From positions 33,947 to 97,946 of the forward strand of contig CAUYWD010000057.1 in the NCBI GenBank assembly GCA_963576735.1: a DNA stretch of 64,000 bases, written 5' to 3'. The position numbers and the translations under genes are program-made. The stretch comes from Bedellia somnulentella (lineage: Eukaryota > Arthropoda > Insecta > Lepidoptera > Bedelliidae). Of this stretch, positions 8,937-18,495 are shown piece by piece. The notes under the pieces were generated by a model, which saw only the letters and a program-made list of their open reading frames with translations, was not told the DNA's origin and did not search any database. Every line of letters starts with the position of its first letter. Position 1 is the stretch's first letter.

Positions 8937-11282
8937 TTAATTAATGGTTTCTATGGGCTCCCCCTCTTCCATTCGCTCTAGCACCACTATCGGTTGCCGA
9001 GCAAGTAGAGTTTCTGGCCATTTAGAAGCCTTTTTCCCCTCCTTAGGTCCTGGTTCGCTAATCTGAATTAACGAGGGCGTAGCCTTAGCTGTAGACCTCT
9101 GTTTTCTCACTTTTTTGCAAGATTTGGCCCCTATGCGATGCTCTGCTGGTTTATTATCAGCAGCGCAGAGTGCGCAATGGGGCTTCCTATCACATTCTCT
9201 GGCCTGGTGTCCAGCTTCGCCACAACGGTAGCAAAGGCCACTACGGTCAATACTGGAAGGACACGCTGCACGCACGTGGCCAAGCTCCAGGCACTGGTAA
9301 CATCTGAGACCTCGAGTAGGTAACAGTTGAATCCGAGCTAAGCTCCAACCAATCTGGATAACCCCAGCTTTTTTCATTTTCTTAAGGGTTTCAACTGGGC
9401 AGCGCACCCAAGCTGTCCCTCTACCTCTCGGTCCATCTCTAATCTCGCCAACTTTTACATCTTCGGGAGAACATCCCCCTACTGCTGCTATCGCAGTCGA
9501 GATTTCCTCTTGTTTGATAGAATCATCCAAACCAATGAGGCGAAGGTCACCTACCTTCATGGGTCTGGACACTTTGGCTTCTGGAGGGAGAACTTGTCTG
9601 AGCTTAGTAGCTAGAGCATCGGCTTTGGCTTTAGCTTCGGGCCCCGAGAGTTCAATAAGCCTTGCGCCTGTGACAGCCTTTCGTGACCGAATTTGGCTTA
9701 TACCTATTTCAGACAAGTCTACTACCTGTCTGGCTTGGGTCATCACGTCTGAGTAAGACAAACCTTTGGCTTTAGCGTCTTCTCCTAAAGTGACGCTTAC
9801 AGCAGCAAAACGTGGAACCCGGATGTTTGGCGATTTAGTCTTCTCCTTCGGGCCCTTGGTTGCAGCCGGCGCTACTGGAAGAGTTTTCTTCTTTTTACGT
9901 CTAACAACCGTTGCCCAGGTCTCCGTGTCTGGAGCAGACGAAGGTCCTGGCTGTGGCTGGTCGTGTCGCAGATCTGGTAGCCTAGGCACGACAGCTTGGC
10001 TAGTTCTAGCTGGAGCCTGGGTTTTGGGCTGTTCGGGATTTCTATGTGGTTTACCCTTTCCTTTCCCCTTTCCTTTCCCCTTTCCTTTACCGTTTCCGTT
10101 TCCACCTGACAAAACAGGACAAGGGATATTAGGAAGGGATGCAGCTAGAGGAGATGGACTTGCTCTAGGAGGGACTTTCTTGTTGTTTGCATCAGCAGCT
10201 AGAGGTGGGCGCAAACGCTGCGGTGGCAAGAGTCTTTCTTCTAGGTTTTCGAACCTGGCATTTATCATAGTCCCGACTTGGATCATGATCGATCTGGCCA
10301 GATCGTCCCCATTCTGTGATGTTAGGCTTGGATTAGCCCGGAAATTTGTCAATTCGGCTTTTATCTCCATCATCTCGCGACATAGGCGGTCTAACTCACT
10401 CTTGAGAGATATTTTATCCTCTGTCACTTTTTTATTCTCCTCTTTCATTTTAGTTAGTTCCTCTTGGAGTTTAATAACCTCACTGGAAGAGGAACATTCC
10501 CTAAGCAATTCACTATTTTTGTGAATATCATCTGCGGCATTTCGCAAGGCCCTCACAAAGTCTCCCTTGAGATTGCGTGACTTTTTAGCAATATCACGAA
10601 TAAGCGTAACGCTTACCTCAACGCGTTTCACTAAGTCAGCGGCAAATTTACCATCATCTTGAATAGGAGCTGTAGGAGCTGCCGTCAGATTTTTTCTTCT
10701 TGCTGTGTATCTATCTACCGTCTGAGATAGATCCTCCTGCTCGCTTTCTCTCTGTTCTTTGCGCAGAAATTCACGCCTAATGGCTGCAGCATGAGCCCTG
10801 GCCTTACCTACACCTATGTATTGGCCGGTGGAAGGGGGCCTTCCGCGACCTTTTTTCGGTATTGCAGTTTCGGCACCAGCTTCCGAGTCAGAAGTGCTCA
10901 AACCACTTCCAGCTCGGCGCTTCCTTTGCGAACTGCAAAACAAACTCAGTGAGCTTTCCACTGACATGCGGGAGCACTCACTCACAAGATCATCATTGTC
11001 ATCAGTATCCGATAATCGATGACTATAATCCTGTAGATCATTTTGACCTACTGAAGGATTACTACTACCCATTGCAGTGTAGTCCATATCGTGAGCTAAA
11101 TCTATGTCCAGTAAAGCATTGCTTTGGTCGTTTTGGCGCAGGTCCTTGGTCGAAGAACCTGCGAGGCAGTTTTTGCCCCCCCCAGAATACGCGGGGGCGC
11201 CTCCCGCAGATGCGGAAGGGTGGGATTCCCCCTTTCGGGGACCCACCTGGGTACTACTATTCGAAATTGCCTTGTTATCCAT
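8937..11282 (-). CDS. SART ORF1 protein, gag-like, 781 aa
   Basis: Longest ORF1 in the window. N-terminal TQVGPRKGESHPSA, AT-hook-like KGRGRPP followed by a basic helix, long coiled coil, LRPPLAAD, then an expanded (GK)n run from a short DNA repeat near 10047-10090, TWATVVRRKKKK and three knuckles (CYQCLELGHVRAAC, CYRCGEAGHQAREC, CALC...H...C). Its TAA at 8939-8937 is followed at once by a second TAA that overlaps the ORF2 ATG. Its function by family is RNA binding and telomere localisation. Confidence 0.93.
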   Translation of the reverse strand: MDNKAISNSSTQVGPRKGESHPSASAGGAPAYSGGGKNCLAGSSTKDLRQNDQSNALLDIDLAHDMDYTAMGSSNPSVGQNDLQDYSHRLSDTDDNDDLVSECSRMSVESSLSLFCSSQRKRRAGSGLSTSDSEAGAETAIPKKGRGRPPSTGQYIGVGKARAHAAAIRREFLRKEQRESEQEDLSQTVDRYTARRKNLTAAPTAPIQDDGKFAADLVKRVEVSVTLIRDIAKKSRNLKGDFVRALRNAADDIHKNSELLRECSSSSEVIKLQEELTKMKEENKKVTEDKISLKSELDRLCREMMEIKAELTNFRANPSLTSQNGDDLARSIMIQVGTMINARFENLEERLLPPQRLRPPLAADANNKKVPPRASPSPLAASLPNIPCPVLSGGNGNGKGKGKGKGKGKGKPHRNPEQPKTQAPARTSQAVVPRLPDLRHDQPQPGPSSAPDTETWATVVRRKKKKTLPVAPAATKGPKEKTKSPNIRVPRFAAVSVTLGEDAKAKGLSYSDVMTQARQVVDLSEIGISQIRSRKAVTGARLIELSGPEAKAKADALATKLRQVLPPEAKVSRPMKVGDLRLIGLDDSIKQEEISTAIAAVGGCSPEDVKVGEIRDGPRGRGTAWVRCPVETLKKMKKAGVIQIGWSLARIQLLPTRGLRCYQCLELGHVRAACPSSIDRSGLCYRCGEAGHQARECDRKPHCALCAADNKPAEHRIGAKSCKKVRKQRSTAKATPSLIQISEPGPKEGKKASKWPETLLARQPIVVLERMEEGEPIETIN
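11175..11244 (-). promoter_or_regulatory. Three-hairpin RNA element at the start of ORF1 (unit 2)
   Basis: Same three stems as in unit 1. The middle stem is CCUUCCGC/GCGGGAGG, where the change leaves a U-G pair on the RNA strand; on the other strand it would be a mismatch. Confidence 0.6.
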
Positions 11283-11688
11283 TATGGTGTTGGTAGGCTT
11301 TACCCTCGGCCTACCATCGAGCTATACCCCCCCACCCCTGCGCTTGGCACTGGACTCCCTCCAGACATTCATCCCCTCGGCACGCTGACCTTGGGATTGG
11401 GGTAATTTTTTATAGAGGTTTTCTTCCTCGCAGCCCAGACCTCAGTGGCCTGAGCCCCCGTTCCTACCGAAGTAGACTTACGGTTTGGCCGGCAGTATCA
11501 TGAAGACACTGCCGCCCCACAAAGACAGAACCTGGCCGATCGGTGCGACACAGACGCCAGGTTCTAACACCCGCCCCAGCCGCCCAATGTGGGCAAACGC
11601 TGGGGCTAAGCCGTGCACATCAGAATGTGCCACGACTTCCCATCCGCTTACTGCTCGCTCTGGAAGCAGAGGAGAGAAGCGGACTCTC

Positions 11689-11768
11689 GGTACATTAGCT
11701 TCACCCCGGACTGGATTGCCCGGGGCTACTGAGCCCCCACGCCACGACAAGGCTGTACCGTGTGGGGG
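11689..11768 (-). ncRNA. HDV-like ribozyme, unit 2 5' end
   Basis: P1 CCCCCAC/GUGGGGG, P2 GGUACA/UGUACC (extendable by C-G), P3 GCC/GGC, P4 CCCCGG/CCGGGG, J4/2 with GCUAA. Confidence 0.82.
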
Positions 11769-11777
11769 AACCTAACC
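11769..11777 (+). repeat. Telomeric repeat, 9 nt
   Basis: AACCTAACC between units 2 and 3. Confidence 0.9.
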
Positions 11778-11800
11778 TTTTTTTTTTTTTTTTTTTTTTA

Positions 11801-11881
11801 CGTGGGGAAATCCTCATGGATTCCCCGCCGCATGAGGGTGCGACGGGGATATGTCAGACTTCTACTGACTAAAACCCCACG
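11801..11881 (-). promoter_or_regulatory. 3' UTR terminal RNA fold (unit 3)
   Basis: Same three stems as unit 2: CGUGGGG/CCCCACG, GUCAG/CUGAC and CCCCGUCGC/GCGGCGGGG. Confidence 0.75.
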
Positions 11882-12190
11882 GGTGGCCATCTTAGGTGCA
11901 TTTAGTGCAGGACCGACGGGAAGCACCCTAGGAAGTCTACCGTCGGTCCCGCGCACCACGCCTTTTGGCGCACTTCTCGGGAGGGGTAAGACAAATCCCC
12001 TCCCTTATGCCCTCTTCTTGTTCGGAAACTCAAGGCCACCCCTGAGCCTCCGATCTTCTCGAGGCAGGTGTTAGTGGGCACCCAGAAGCCCTCACTCTGA
12101 GCACCCCCTGCCTCTGAAACCCCGCTAGGCAGATTTGTGACTATACTAACGGGGCCTCACGTCCGAATGGACGCACCAGGAGCCGCGGTA

Positions 12191-15100
12191 CTAGCGTCGC
12201 GTACCGCGGCGGCGGACCCTTCTACGACCCGGGTCCGCAACCTCCCTCTCTCTTTCGGCGGCCTCCTTTGCAAGCATGACTGTCTCGCAGAAGGAGGCCA
12301 CCGCAGCCCACGCAGAAGTGTTATCGACCATGGCCGCCACCACGGCCCCTAACGACAAATCGGGGCCGATCTCCGCTTGGAGAATCGCCCTCTCGCGAGA
12401 CCAAGCCGGGCACACCTCCAAGGTGTGCTGAGCCGTGTCCTCCGGACACACCGCGCAGTGATGGCAACGGGCAGACTGCTCCCTGCCCAGCCTCCACAGA
12501 TACCTACCAAAGCAGCCATGCCCTGTCAGTATCTGCGTAAGCCGGAAGCTGAGAGTTCCGTGTCCCCGCTGCAACCACCGCTCGAAGACGGGGAGAATTG
12601 CCTCCACCGTCCTATGCCCGGCGCTAGGCACAGCAAGCCTTAGCGCCCAAGCCTCGCGGGCAGCCGTCTCTACCTCCAAGCGGTAGGCAGCCGTCTCCCT
12701 CTGCGTGGGCCAGTGACCCTGAGCCCGCCGTTCCTTCCGCCAGTGGAACGTCGACGCGAGGACTTTCGCGTCTAGGTCCCACGGCATCGACCCCGCCATA
12801 AGGCAGGCAGCCTCGCGAGAGACTGTGCGGTAGCCTCTTGACACCCTGGTGGCCATGAGCCTTTGCGGCGCATGAAGCAACGCCGCATTTGGCCCATCCA
12901 GGGTGTCAGCCCATATCGGGGCGCCGTACATGGCCATCGACCGCACGACCCCCGCATATAGCTGCCCGCAACCTGACCTGGGGCCCCCCAGGTTTGGCAG
13001 CAGCTTACAAAGCGCCGCTGCTGCCACTATCAATCTCGGCCCCAGGCGCTCGAAGTGGGCGCGGAAGGTCCAACGGCCGTCGAGAATTAAACCCAAATAA
13101 TGCAGCGTTGTCTCGACGGCAATCCTCACCCCGCCCACTACAATGGCGGAGTCCACCGGCGGGCGATTCCGAGGCCCATGAAACCACATGGCCTCGGATT
13201 TATTCAGGGCCACTTCTAGGCCCAACAGCTTGATGCGGTGCACCACTTGGGCTACGCCAGCCGTAGCCCGGATGACGGCCTCTCGAAACGTTTTCCCTCG
13301 AGCCGTAACCAGGGTGTCATCGGCATAACACACTACCTTAACACCCCAGAGGTTGGCGCCGCGCAGAACCCAATCATACCCGATGTTCCACAGGAGCGGC
13401 CCTAAAACTGACCCCTGCGGAACACCGCACGTAACTTCGCGACGACACCACCCCTCCCGAACCGGATAAGTGATTTGCCGGTTCGAGAGGTACGACTCGA
13501 GAATTTCCCTCAAATAGGGAGGCACTTGGTGATAGATAAGCGCCTCCCTTATGCACGAATAGGGCAAGGTGTTGAAGGCATTCTTTATGTCCAAAGAGGT
13601 TGCCAGCACCACCTCGCCCTGAGAGACCGCCTCGTCCGCTATATTGCGGACGCATTGCACCGCATCAACCGCTGAGCGGCAGCCGCGGAAGCCAAATTGC
13701 TGGTCCGATAGGTTCGGACCAGTCTCCTCCAAATGCCCGACGATGCGGGAGGACACTATCCGCTCTAAGAGCTTTCCCACCTCGTCGAGCAAAACGATGG
13801 GCCGGAACGCCGAGGGCTCAAGTGAGTCGGCGGGGCGCCCCTCCTTGCGCAACAACACCAATTTACCTGTTCTCCAAGGCTCAGGAAACACTCCTCTTTC
13901 CAGGCACATGGAGAACAGGTTACACAACCTATCAGCAAGGAAGGGCTTCAGCGCCACCACCCAGGCCTGCCCCGGGATTCCATCTAAGCCCGGAGCCGTT
14001 TTCTTCGCCTGGAGGCGCTTAACAGCCACGGCCAACTCTGGCTCAGTGACCTCCGGCACCACCTCTTCGACTTCCGCAGCTGCAATATACCCGCCCATAA
14101 CAGGGGCCGGGTATTCTTCTCTTGCCGGAAACAAGGCCGAGACCACGTTCTCCACGACATCTGGCTGGAGACTACTTGTCAAGGGGGGCGCCCAGGGGCG
14201 AAGTCTTTGCCTTGCCATCCTATACGGCCGCCCCCAAGGATCGTTATTGAGTGTCTCCAGCAATTCCTGCTTTGAGGCAATTTTGGCCCTAAATATCGAG
14301 TCTTTTAGGGCCCACTTTGCCTCTCGAAATAGGTCGTAGAGGCGGTTCTCCTCGGCCTCATTCCGGAGCCTTCTTCTCCTATGGCGGGTGTACTGGCGCT
14401 TTGCCGCAATGCACGCTACACGCAACTGCGCGACTTCAGCGTTCCACCAGTACACCTGCCGTCTCGGAACCGTAGGGCCCGCGCGGGGCATCGATGCGTC
14501 GCAGATCTCTGTGAGGGCATCACGAAACCACGTCACCTCGTCGTTCAGGTCGGCAGCCCGTCCTGGACCGGTCAGCCATGACTGGACAATGGCAGCCTCA
14601 GTCATGAGCTCCCTGTCCAGCTTTTTGAGGGCCCATCTTGGTCCCCCATTAGAAAACGAGCCGTCAGACGAGGCGGCCTGACGGGCCGTGGAGACATCGA
14701 ATCGGATGTAACGATGATCTGAATATGTCTCCACGTCCGTGATTACCCTCCAGCCCTTAATTAGGGCCCAGAGTTCGGGAGTAGCAAAGGTCAGATCGAC
14801 TATTGAACTCCCGTTGCGACGCACACATGTGGGTGTCGAACCCTTGTTTGCAACAGCTAAACCTAAAGCTGTTGCCCATTCCACTACAGCTTCGCCGAAT
14901 GCATTTGCATCTGCCGCCGGGGATCCCCAAGCTACTGACTTGGCGTTAAAGTCCCCGGCGATAAGCACTCGGCGAGGGCGGCTACGAAGAGCTACTGCTT
15001 CCACCTCACTCAACAAGTCTTCGAGGTCAGCAAGCGGCCGGTTAGGGGAGAAGTACAAGGAGATGATTACCTCCTCCCCCACTAATGCCGCAACATATCC

Positions 15101-15319
15101 GTGACCCCGAATGATATCCCTGAACTGGAGGCCAGCAGCCCCCGAGATAACAATAGCCGCCAAGCTATCTAGATCCGACACCCAATTGTCCCTTGCTGGG
15201 ACAAAGTACGGCTCCGAGACTAATCCAACTTTGATTGACCACTGCGCCATGCTTTGCAGGAAAAGGTCCTGCGCGCAAGCGCAGTGGTTTAGATTCGCTT
15301 GAAGGAACCTCGTTGCCAT
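12191..15319 (-). CDS. SART ORF2: endonuclease and reverse transcriptase, 1042 aa
   Basis: Clade A, almost identical to the ORF2 of unit 14 over most of its length and to unit 2 in the centre. All endonuclease residues (SEP, GDFNA, IVDLTF, SDH) and RT motifs (SLDIKNAFN, GVPQGSVLG, YADD) are present, with CHHCAVCPEDTAQHTLEVC near the end. The C-terminus RRRGTRR differs from the RRRGVRH of units 2, 9 and 14. The ATG at 15319-15317 overlaps the ORF1 TAA directly as TAATG, as reported for silkworm SART1, where this overlap drives coupled translation. Confidence 0.95.
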   Translation of the reverse strand: MATRFLQANLNHCACAQDLFLQSMAQWSIKVGLVSEPYFVPARDNWVSDLDSLAAIVISGAAGLQFRDIIRGHGYVAALVGEEVIISLYFSPNRPLADLEDLLSEVEAVALRSRPRRVLIAGDFNAKSVAWGSPAADANAFGEAVVEWATALGLAVANKGSTPTCVRRNGSSIVDLTFATPELWALIKGWRVITDVETYSDHRYIRFDVSTARQAASSDGSFSNGGPRWALKKLDRELMTEAAIVQSWLTGPGRAADLNDEVTWFRDALTEICDASMPRAGPTVPRRQVYWWNAEVAQLRVACIAAKRQYTRHRRRRLRNEAEENRLYDLFREAKWALKDSIFRAKIASKQELLETLNNDPWGRPYRMARQRLRPWAPPLTSSLQPDVVENVVSALFPAREEYPAPVMGGYIAAAEVEEVVPEVTEPELAVAVKRLQAKKTAPGLDGIPGQAWVVALKPFLADRLCNLFSMCLERGVFPEPWRTGKLVLLRKEGRPADSLEPSAFRPIVLLDEVGKLLERIVSSRIVGHLEETGPNLSDQQFGFRGCRSAVDAVQCVRNIADEAVSQGEVVLATSLDIKNAFNTLPYSCIREALIYHQVPPYLREILESYLSNRQITYPVREGWCRREVTCGVPQGSVLGPLLWNIGYDWVLRGANLWGVKVVCYADDTLVTARGKTFREAVIRATAGVAQVVHRIKLLGLEVALNKSEAMWFHGPRNRPPVDSAIVVGGVRIAVETTLHYLGLILDGRWTFRAHFERLGPRLIVAAAALCKLLPNLGGPRSGCGQLYAGVVRSMAMYGAPIWADTLDGPNAALLHAPQRLMATRVSRGYRTVSREAACLMAGSMPWDLDAKVLASTFHWRKERRAQGHWPTQRETAAYRLEVETAAREAWALRLAVPSAGHRTVEAILPVFERWLQRGHGTLSFRLTQILTGHGCFGRYLWRLGREQSARCHHCAVCPEDTAQHTLEVCPAWSRERAILQAEIGPDLSLGAVVAAMVDNTSAWAAVASFCETVMLAKEAAEREREVADPGRRRVRRRGTRR

Positions 15320-17610
15320 TATTGACTAATGGAAACGGGCTCCTCCTGTTCCATCGGCTCGCTGATCTGAGTCAGCGAGCGGATCGGTTGACTTTTGGGG
15401 AGTGATTTACCCCCAGTCTTCTTCTTCGCCTTATTTTTCGGCCTCTTACAGGACTTCGCTCCAACACGATGATCTGCTGGAACGCTGTCCGAAGCACATA
15501 AAAGGCAGTGCGGTTTTTCTCCGCAATCCCTCGCCTTATGACCGGCACCACCACAGCGGTAGCACAGATTGCTCCAGTCTGTTTTGGACGAGCAATTAGC
15601 TCGCACATGACCCACTTCCAGACACTGAAAGCATCTGAGCTCCTGACGAGGTAAAATCTGAACTCGAGCAAGACTCCAACCTATTCGGATTTCTCCCACT
15701 TTGGCCATCTGCTGAACCGTTTCGATGGGGCATCGAACCCATACTGCTCCATAGCCCCCAGGTCTATCTTTAATTTCGCCTACCTTTACCGCATCGGGAG
15801 AACATTTTCCAAAAGCTGCGATGGCCAGCTTTATTTCTTGCGTCAAAACTGTGTCGTCCAATCTAAGGAGACGTAAGTCACCAACTTTAGATGGCCTATT
15901 AACCCTCGCTTCGGGTGGGAGGATTTCCCTTAAGCGGGCAGCTAATGTGTCTGCCTTTGCTGCAGAATCAGTTCCCGGGAGTTCTATCAGTCTGGCTCCC
16001 GTTACTGCCTTACGCATGCGTAGGGACCTGATTCCCATACTCTCCAAGTCGATTTTTCGGCGAGCCTCATACATAACGTCGCCGAGGTTCAGCCCTTTCT
16101 CCACTGCGCTGCTTTCCAAAGTTACGGACACTGCTGCAGAGCGGGGTACACGTATTCGGGGAACAGCTTTCTTTTGTTGCCCCTTCCGTTTCGGCAGATT
16201 ATTGTTGGGGGTGGGAGCTGGCACTGACCTTTTACCCCGTCTCACTACTGTGGACCATGTCTCCTTTTGCTGTCCAGCAGATGGTCCCGGTACTTCAACG
16301 TCTCGTACAGGTGACGAGATTGGCCGAGATACTACTACTTGCCGTGTGGTCTCATTGGCAGTACTAGGACCAGCTTTTTGACGGCTCTCACTGGCATGAC
16401 TCGTCTTTTTGCCTTTGCCTTTACCCTTACCTTTACCCGCTAGGGGTGTAGGTTGGGGTGTGTTGGCTCGCATCTTTTCCGCTTCAAGTCTGCTTTGTGC
16501 TCTTTTGTCAGCAGCTAGTGGAGGTCGAATTCGTTTTTCTGGCAGTAAACGTTCCTCCAGAGCTTCTAGTCTCGCATTCATCATGGTCCCCACCTGGACC
16601 ATGATTGAACGCGCCAAATCCTCGTTCATGACTGCCGGGCTAGAGGCAGAGCGATTGCTTTCAAACTCTGCCCGGATTTCCGCCATATCCCTGCGTAGGC
16701 CAATCAATTCAGCAGCCAAAGAATCTTTGTCTGCTGTGATTTTAATGTTTTCCTCTTTCAGGCGAGCGACTTCCTCCTGAAGTTTAGAAACTTCGCCGGA
16801 AGAGGAACAATCCTTTAAAAGAAGGGAACGCTGCCTTATGTCTTCGGCAGTATCCTTTAGGGCCTTGACGAATTCGCCTTTAAGATTGCCAGATCTCTTG
16901 GCAACGTCAATTATTAGGGCCACTCCTTCTTCCACTTCTTGCGCCAGCTGAGAAGCTGTCTTTCGCTCAATTGGCGTGGAAGTGTCCGTTTTAAGAAATA
17001 TACGCTTCTCTTTCCTTGCAGTATATTTCTTTATTTTCTGACTTAGGTCCTCTTGCTCCGAAAGCTTTTTTTCGTCGCGCAAGAACTTTTGGCGCAGAGC
17101 AGCTGCCTCCGCTCTCGCTTTGCCCACACCAATGAACTGTCCTGTGGAGGGTGGTCTCCCACGGCCCCGTTTTGATGGGTTAGTTTTGCTGCTGGCACCC
17201 TCAGTATTAGTATCTGAGTCGGAAGTGCTCAGACCACTTCCGGCTCTGCGCTTCCGCTGATACTCAAACAGACTATTTGAGCTTTCGACTGACATATGCG
17301 AGCGTGCACTCACGGCGCCATCACTTTCTTCAGAGTCCGAGAGACGACGTTGGCCTTGGACCAAACTCTCGGAATCATCAGGTTCTCCAAGTAGATGAAA
17401 ACGTCCCGTGTAGGGTCGTTCAGAAGCAGATTCGGTATCCATTAAACTATTGCGACGGTCGTTGTGGCGCAGGTCCTTGGTCGAAGGACCTGCGAGGCAG
17501 TTTTTGCCCCCCCCAGAGTACGTGGGGGCGCCTCCCGCAGATGCGGAAGGGTGGGATTCCCCCTTTCGGGGACCCACCTGGGTATAACTATTCAAACTTG
17601 CCTTATCCAT
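15319..17610 (-). CDS. SART ORF1 protein, gag-like, 763 aa
   Basis: Order: TQVGPRKGESHPSA, RKRRAGSGLSTSDSD, AT-hook-like KRGRGRPP, coiled coil (SSSGEVSKLQEEVARLKEEN), IRPPLAAD, GKGKGKGKK, TWSTVVRRGKR and knuckles CFQCLEVGHVRANC, CYRCGGAGHKARDC and CLLC...H...C. Ends ...SISQ, then TAA inside TAATG. The RKRRAGSGLS module is shared with units 2, 4 and 8, while other units carry a different acidic stretch there. Confidence 0.93.
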   Translation of the reverse strand: MDKASLNSYTQVGPRKGESHPSASAGGAPTYSGGGKNCLAGPSTKDLRHNDRRNSLMDTESASERPYTGRFHLLGEPDDSESLVQGQRRLSDSEESDGAVSARSHMSVESSNSLFEYQRKRRAGSGLSTSDSDTNTEGASSKTNPSKRGRGRPPSTGQFIGVGKARAEAAALRQKFLRDEKKLSEQEDLSQKIKKYTARKEKRIFLKTDTSTPIERKTASQLAQEVEEGVALIIDVAKRSGNLKGEFVKALKDTAEDIRQRSLLLKDCSSSGEVSKLQEEVARLKEENIKITADKDSLAAELIGLRRDMAEIRAEFESNRSASSPAVMNEDLARSIMVQVGTMMNARLEALEERLLPEKRIRPPLAADKRAQSRLEAEKMRANTPQPTPLAGKGKGKGKGKKTSHASESRQKAGPSTANETTRQVVVSRPISSPVRDVEVPGPSAGQQKETWSTVVRRGKRSVPAPTPNNNLPKRKGQQKKAVPRIRVPRSAAVSVTLESSAVEKGLNLGDVMYEARRKIDLESMGIRSLRMRKAVTGARLIELPGTDSAAKADTLAARLREILPPEARVNRPSKVGDLRLLRLDDTVLTQEIKLAIAAFGKCSPDAVKVGEIKDRPGGYGAVWVRCPIETVQQMAKVGEIRIGWSLARVQILPRQELRCFQCLEVGHVRANCSSKTDWSNLCYRCGGAGHKARDCGEKPHCLLCASDSVPADHRVGAKSCKRPKNKAKKKTGGKSLPKSQPIRSLTQISEPMEQEEPVSISQ
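17506..17575 (-). promoter_or_regulatory. Three-hairpin RNA element at the start of ORF1 (unit 3)
   Basis: Stems as in unit 2, including the U-G pair in the middle stem. Confidence 0.6.
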
Positions 17611-18001
17611 GTTTCGGTTTGGTAGGCTTTACACTCGGCCTACCATCGAGCTGCGCTTGGCACTGGACTCCCTCCAGACATTCATCCCCTCGGCACGCTG
17701 ACCTTGGGATTGGGGTAATTATTTATAGAGGTTTTCTTCCTCGCAGCCCAGACCTCAGTGGCCTGAGCCCCCGTTCCCACCGAAGTAGGCTTACGGGTTG
17801 GCCGGCAGTATCATGAAGACACTGCCGCCCCACAAAGACAGAACCTGGCCGATCGGTGCGACACAGACGCCAAGTTCTAACACCCGCCCCAGCCGCCCAA
17901 TGTGGGCAAACGCTGGGGCTAAGCCGTGCACATCAGAATGTGCCACGACTTCCCGTCCGCTTACTGCTCGCTCTGGAAGCAGAGGAGAGAAGCGGACTCT
18001 C

Positions 18002-18081
18002 GGTACATTAGCTTCACCCCGGACTGGATTGCCCGAGGCTACTGAGCCCCCACGCCACGACAAGGCTGCACCGTGTGGGGG
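18002..18081 (-). ncRNA. HDV-like ribozyme, unit 3 5' end
   Basis: P1 CCCCCAC/GUGGGGG, P2 GGUGCA/UGUACC with one G-U, P3 GCC/GGC, P4 CCUCGG/CCGGGG, J4/2 with GCUAA. Four extra C lie upstream of the expected cleavage site. Confidence 0.78.
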
Positions 18082-18089
18082 GGGGAACC
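18076..18089 (+). repeat. Target-site duplication of unit 4, left copy
   Basis: TGGGGGGGGGAACC, repeated at 24190-24203. It is the 5' end of unit 3 plus four telomeric bases. Confidence 0.85.
18086..18089 (+). repeat. Telomeric remnant, 4 nt
   Basis: Only AACC remains between units 3 and 4. Confidence 0.7.
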
Positions 18090-18116
18090 TTTTTTTTTTT
18101 TTTTTTTTTTTTTTTA

Positions 18117-18197
18117 CGTGGGGAAATCCTCATGGATTCCCCGCCGCTGGGGGGAGCGACGGGGATATGTCAGACTCTTACTGACTAAAACCCCACG
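18117..18197 (-). promoter_or_regulatory. 3' UTR terminal RNA fold (unit 4)
   Basis: CGUGGGG/CCCCACG and GUCAG/CUGAC are kept; the third stem is CCCCGUCGCU with AGCGGCGGGG around CCCCCC. Confidence 0.72.
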
Positions 18198-18495
18198 GTG
18201 GTCCTTCTCGGTGCACGATGGTCGGGGTCCCTGGCCTCTGTCACCGAAGGTAATTTACCACGGACCCCTCGCACCTATGCCTTGCGGCATTCCTTCAACG
18301 GGCGGACAGAACCCCCCTATTTCCAACACACAGAAACGGACGCTCAGAACCACTGAAGCGTCCGTCCTTCTTGGCAGGGTGCGTAGCGCGCAAATAGCCC
18401 CCCTTTGCGCGCCTCCTGCCTTGGAGCCCCACTTTCGGCGACGCACGCTATGGGGGCTCCATGGTCTTAAAAGACCCTACCGAGGCCGCGGTGCA

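Larger units (their letters stand above)
5397..11768 (-). mobile_element. SART: SART unit 2, full length, both ORFs open
   Basis: Clade A, 6.37 kb. Poly(A) of 18 (T run 5397-5414), 3' UTR 5415-5805, ORF2, ORF1, type II 5' UTR 11283-11768. No coding gene is visible in the two UTRs. They hold the 3' fold, a 7-bp hairpin CGGCAGT/ACTGCCG (11490-11514), the hairpin before ORF1 and the 5' ribozyme. No disabling mutation is visible, so it may be mobile. Confidence 0.95.
11778..18085 (-). mobile_element. SART: SART unit 3, full length, both ORFs open
   Basis: Clade A, 6.3 kb. Poly(A) of 22, 3' UTR 11800-12190, type II 5' UTR 17611-18085. The 5' end carries nine C on the sense strand instead of five, four beyond the ribozyme P1. 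Unit 4 later inserted into this end and copied it as a target-site duplication. Confidence 0.95.
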
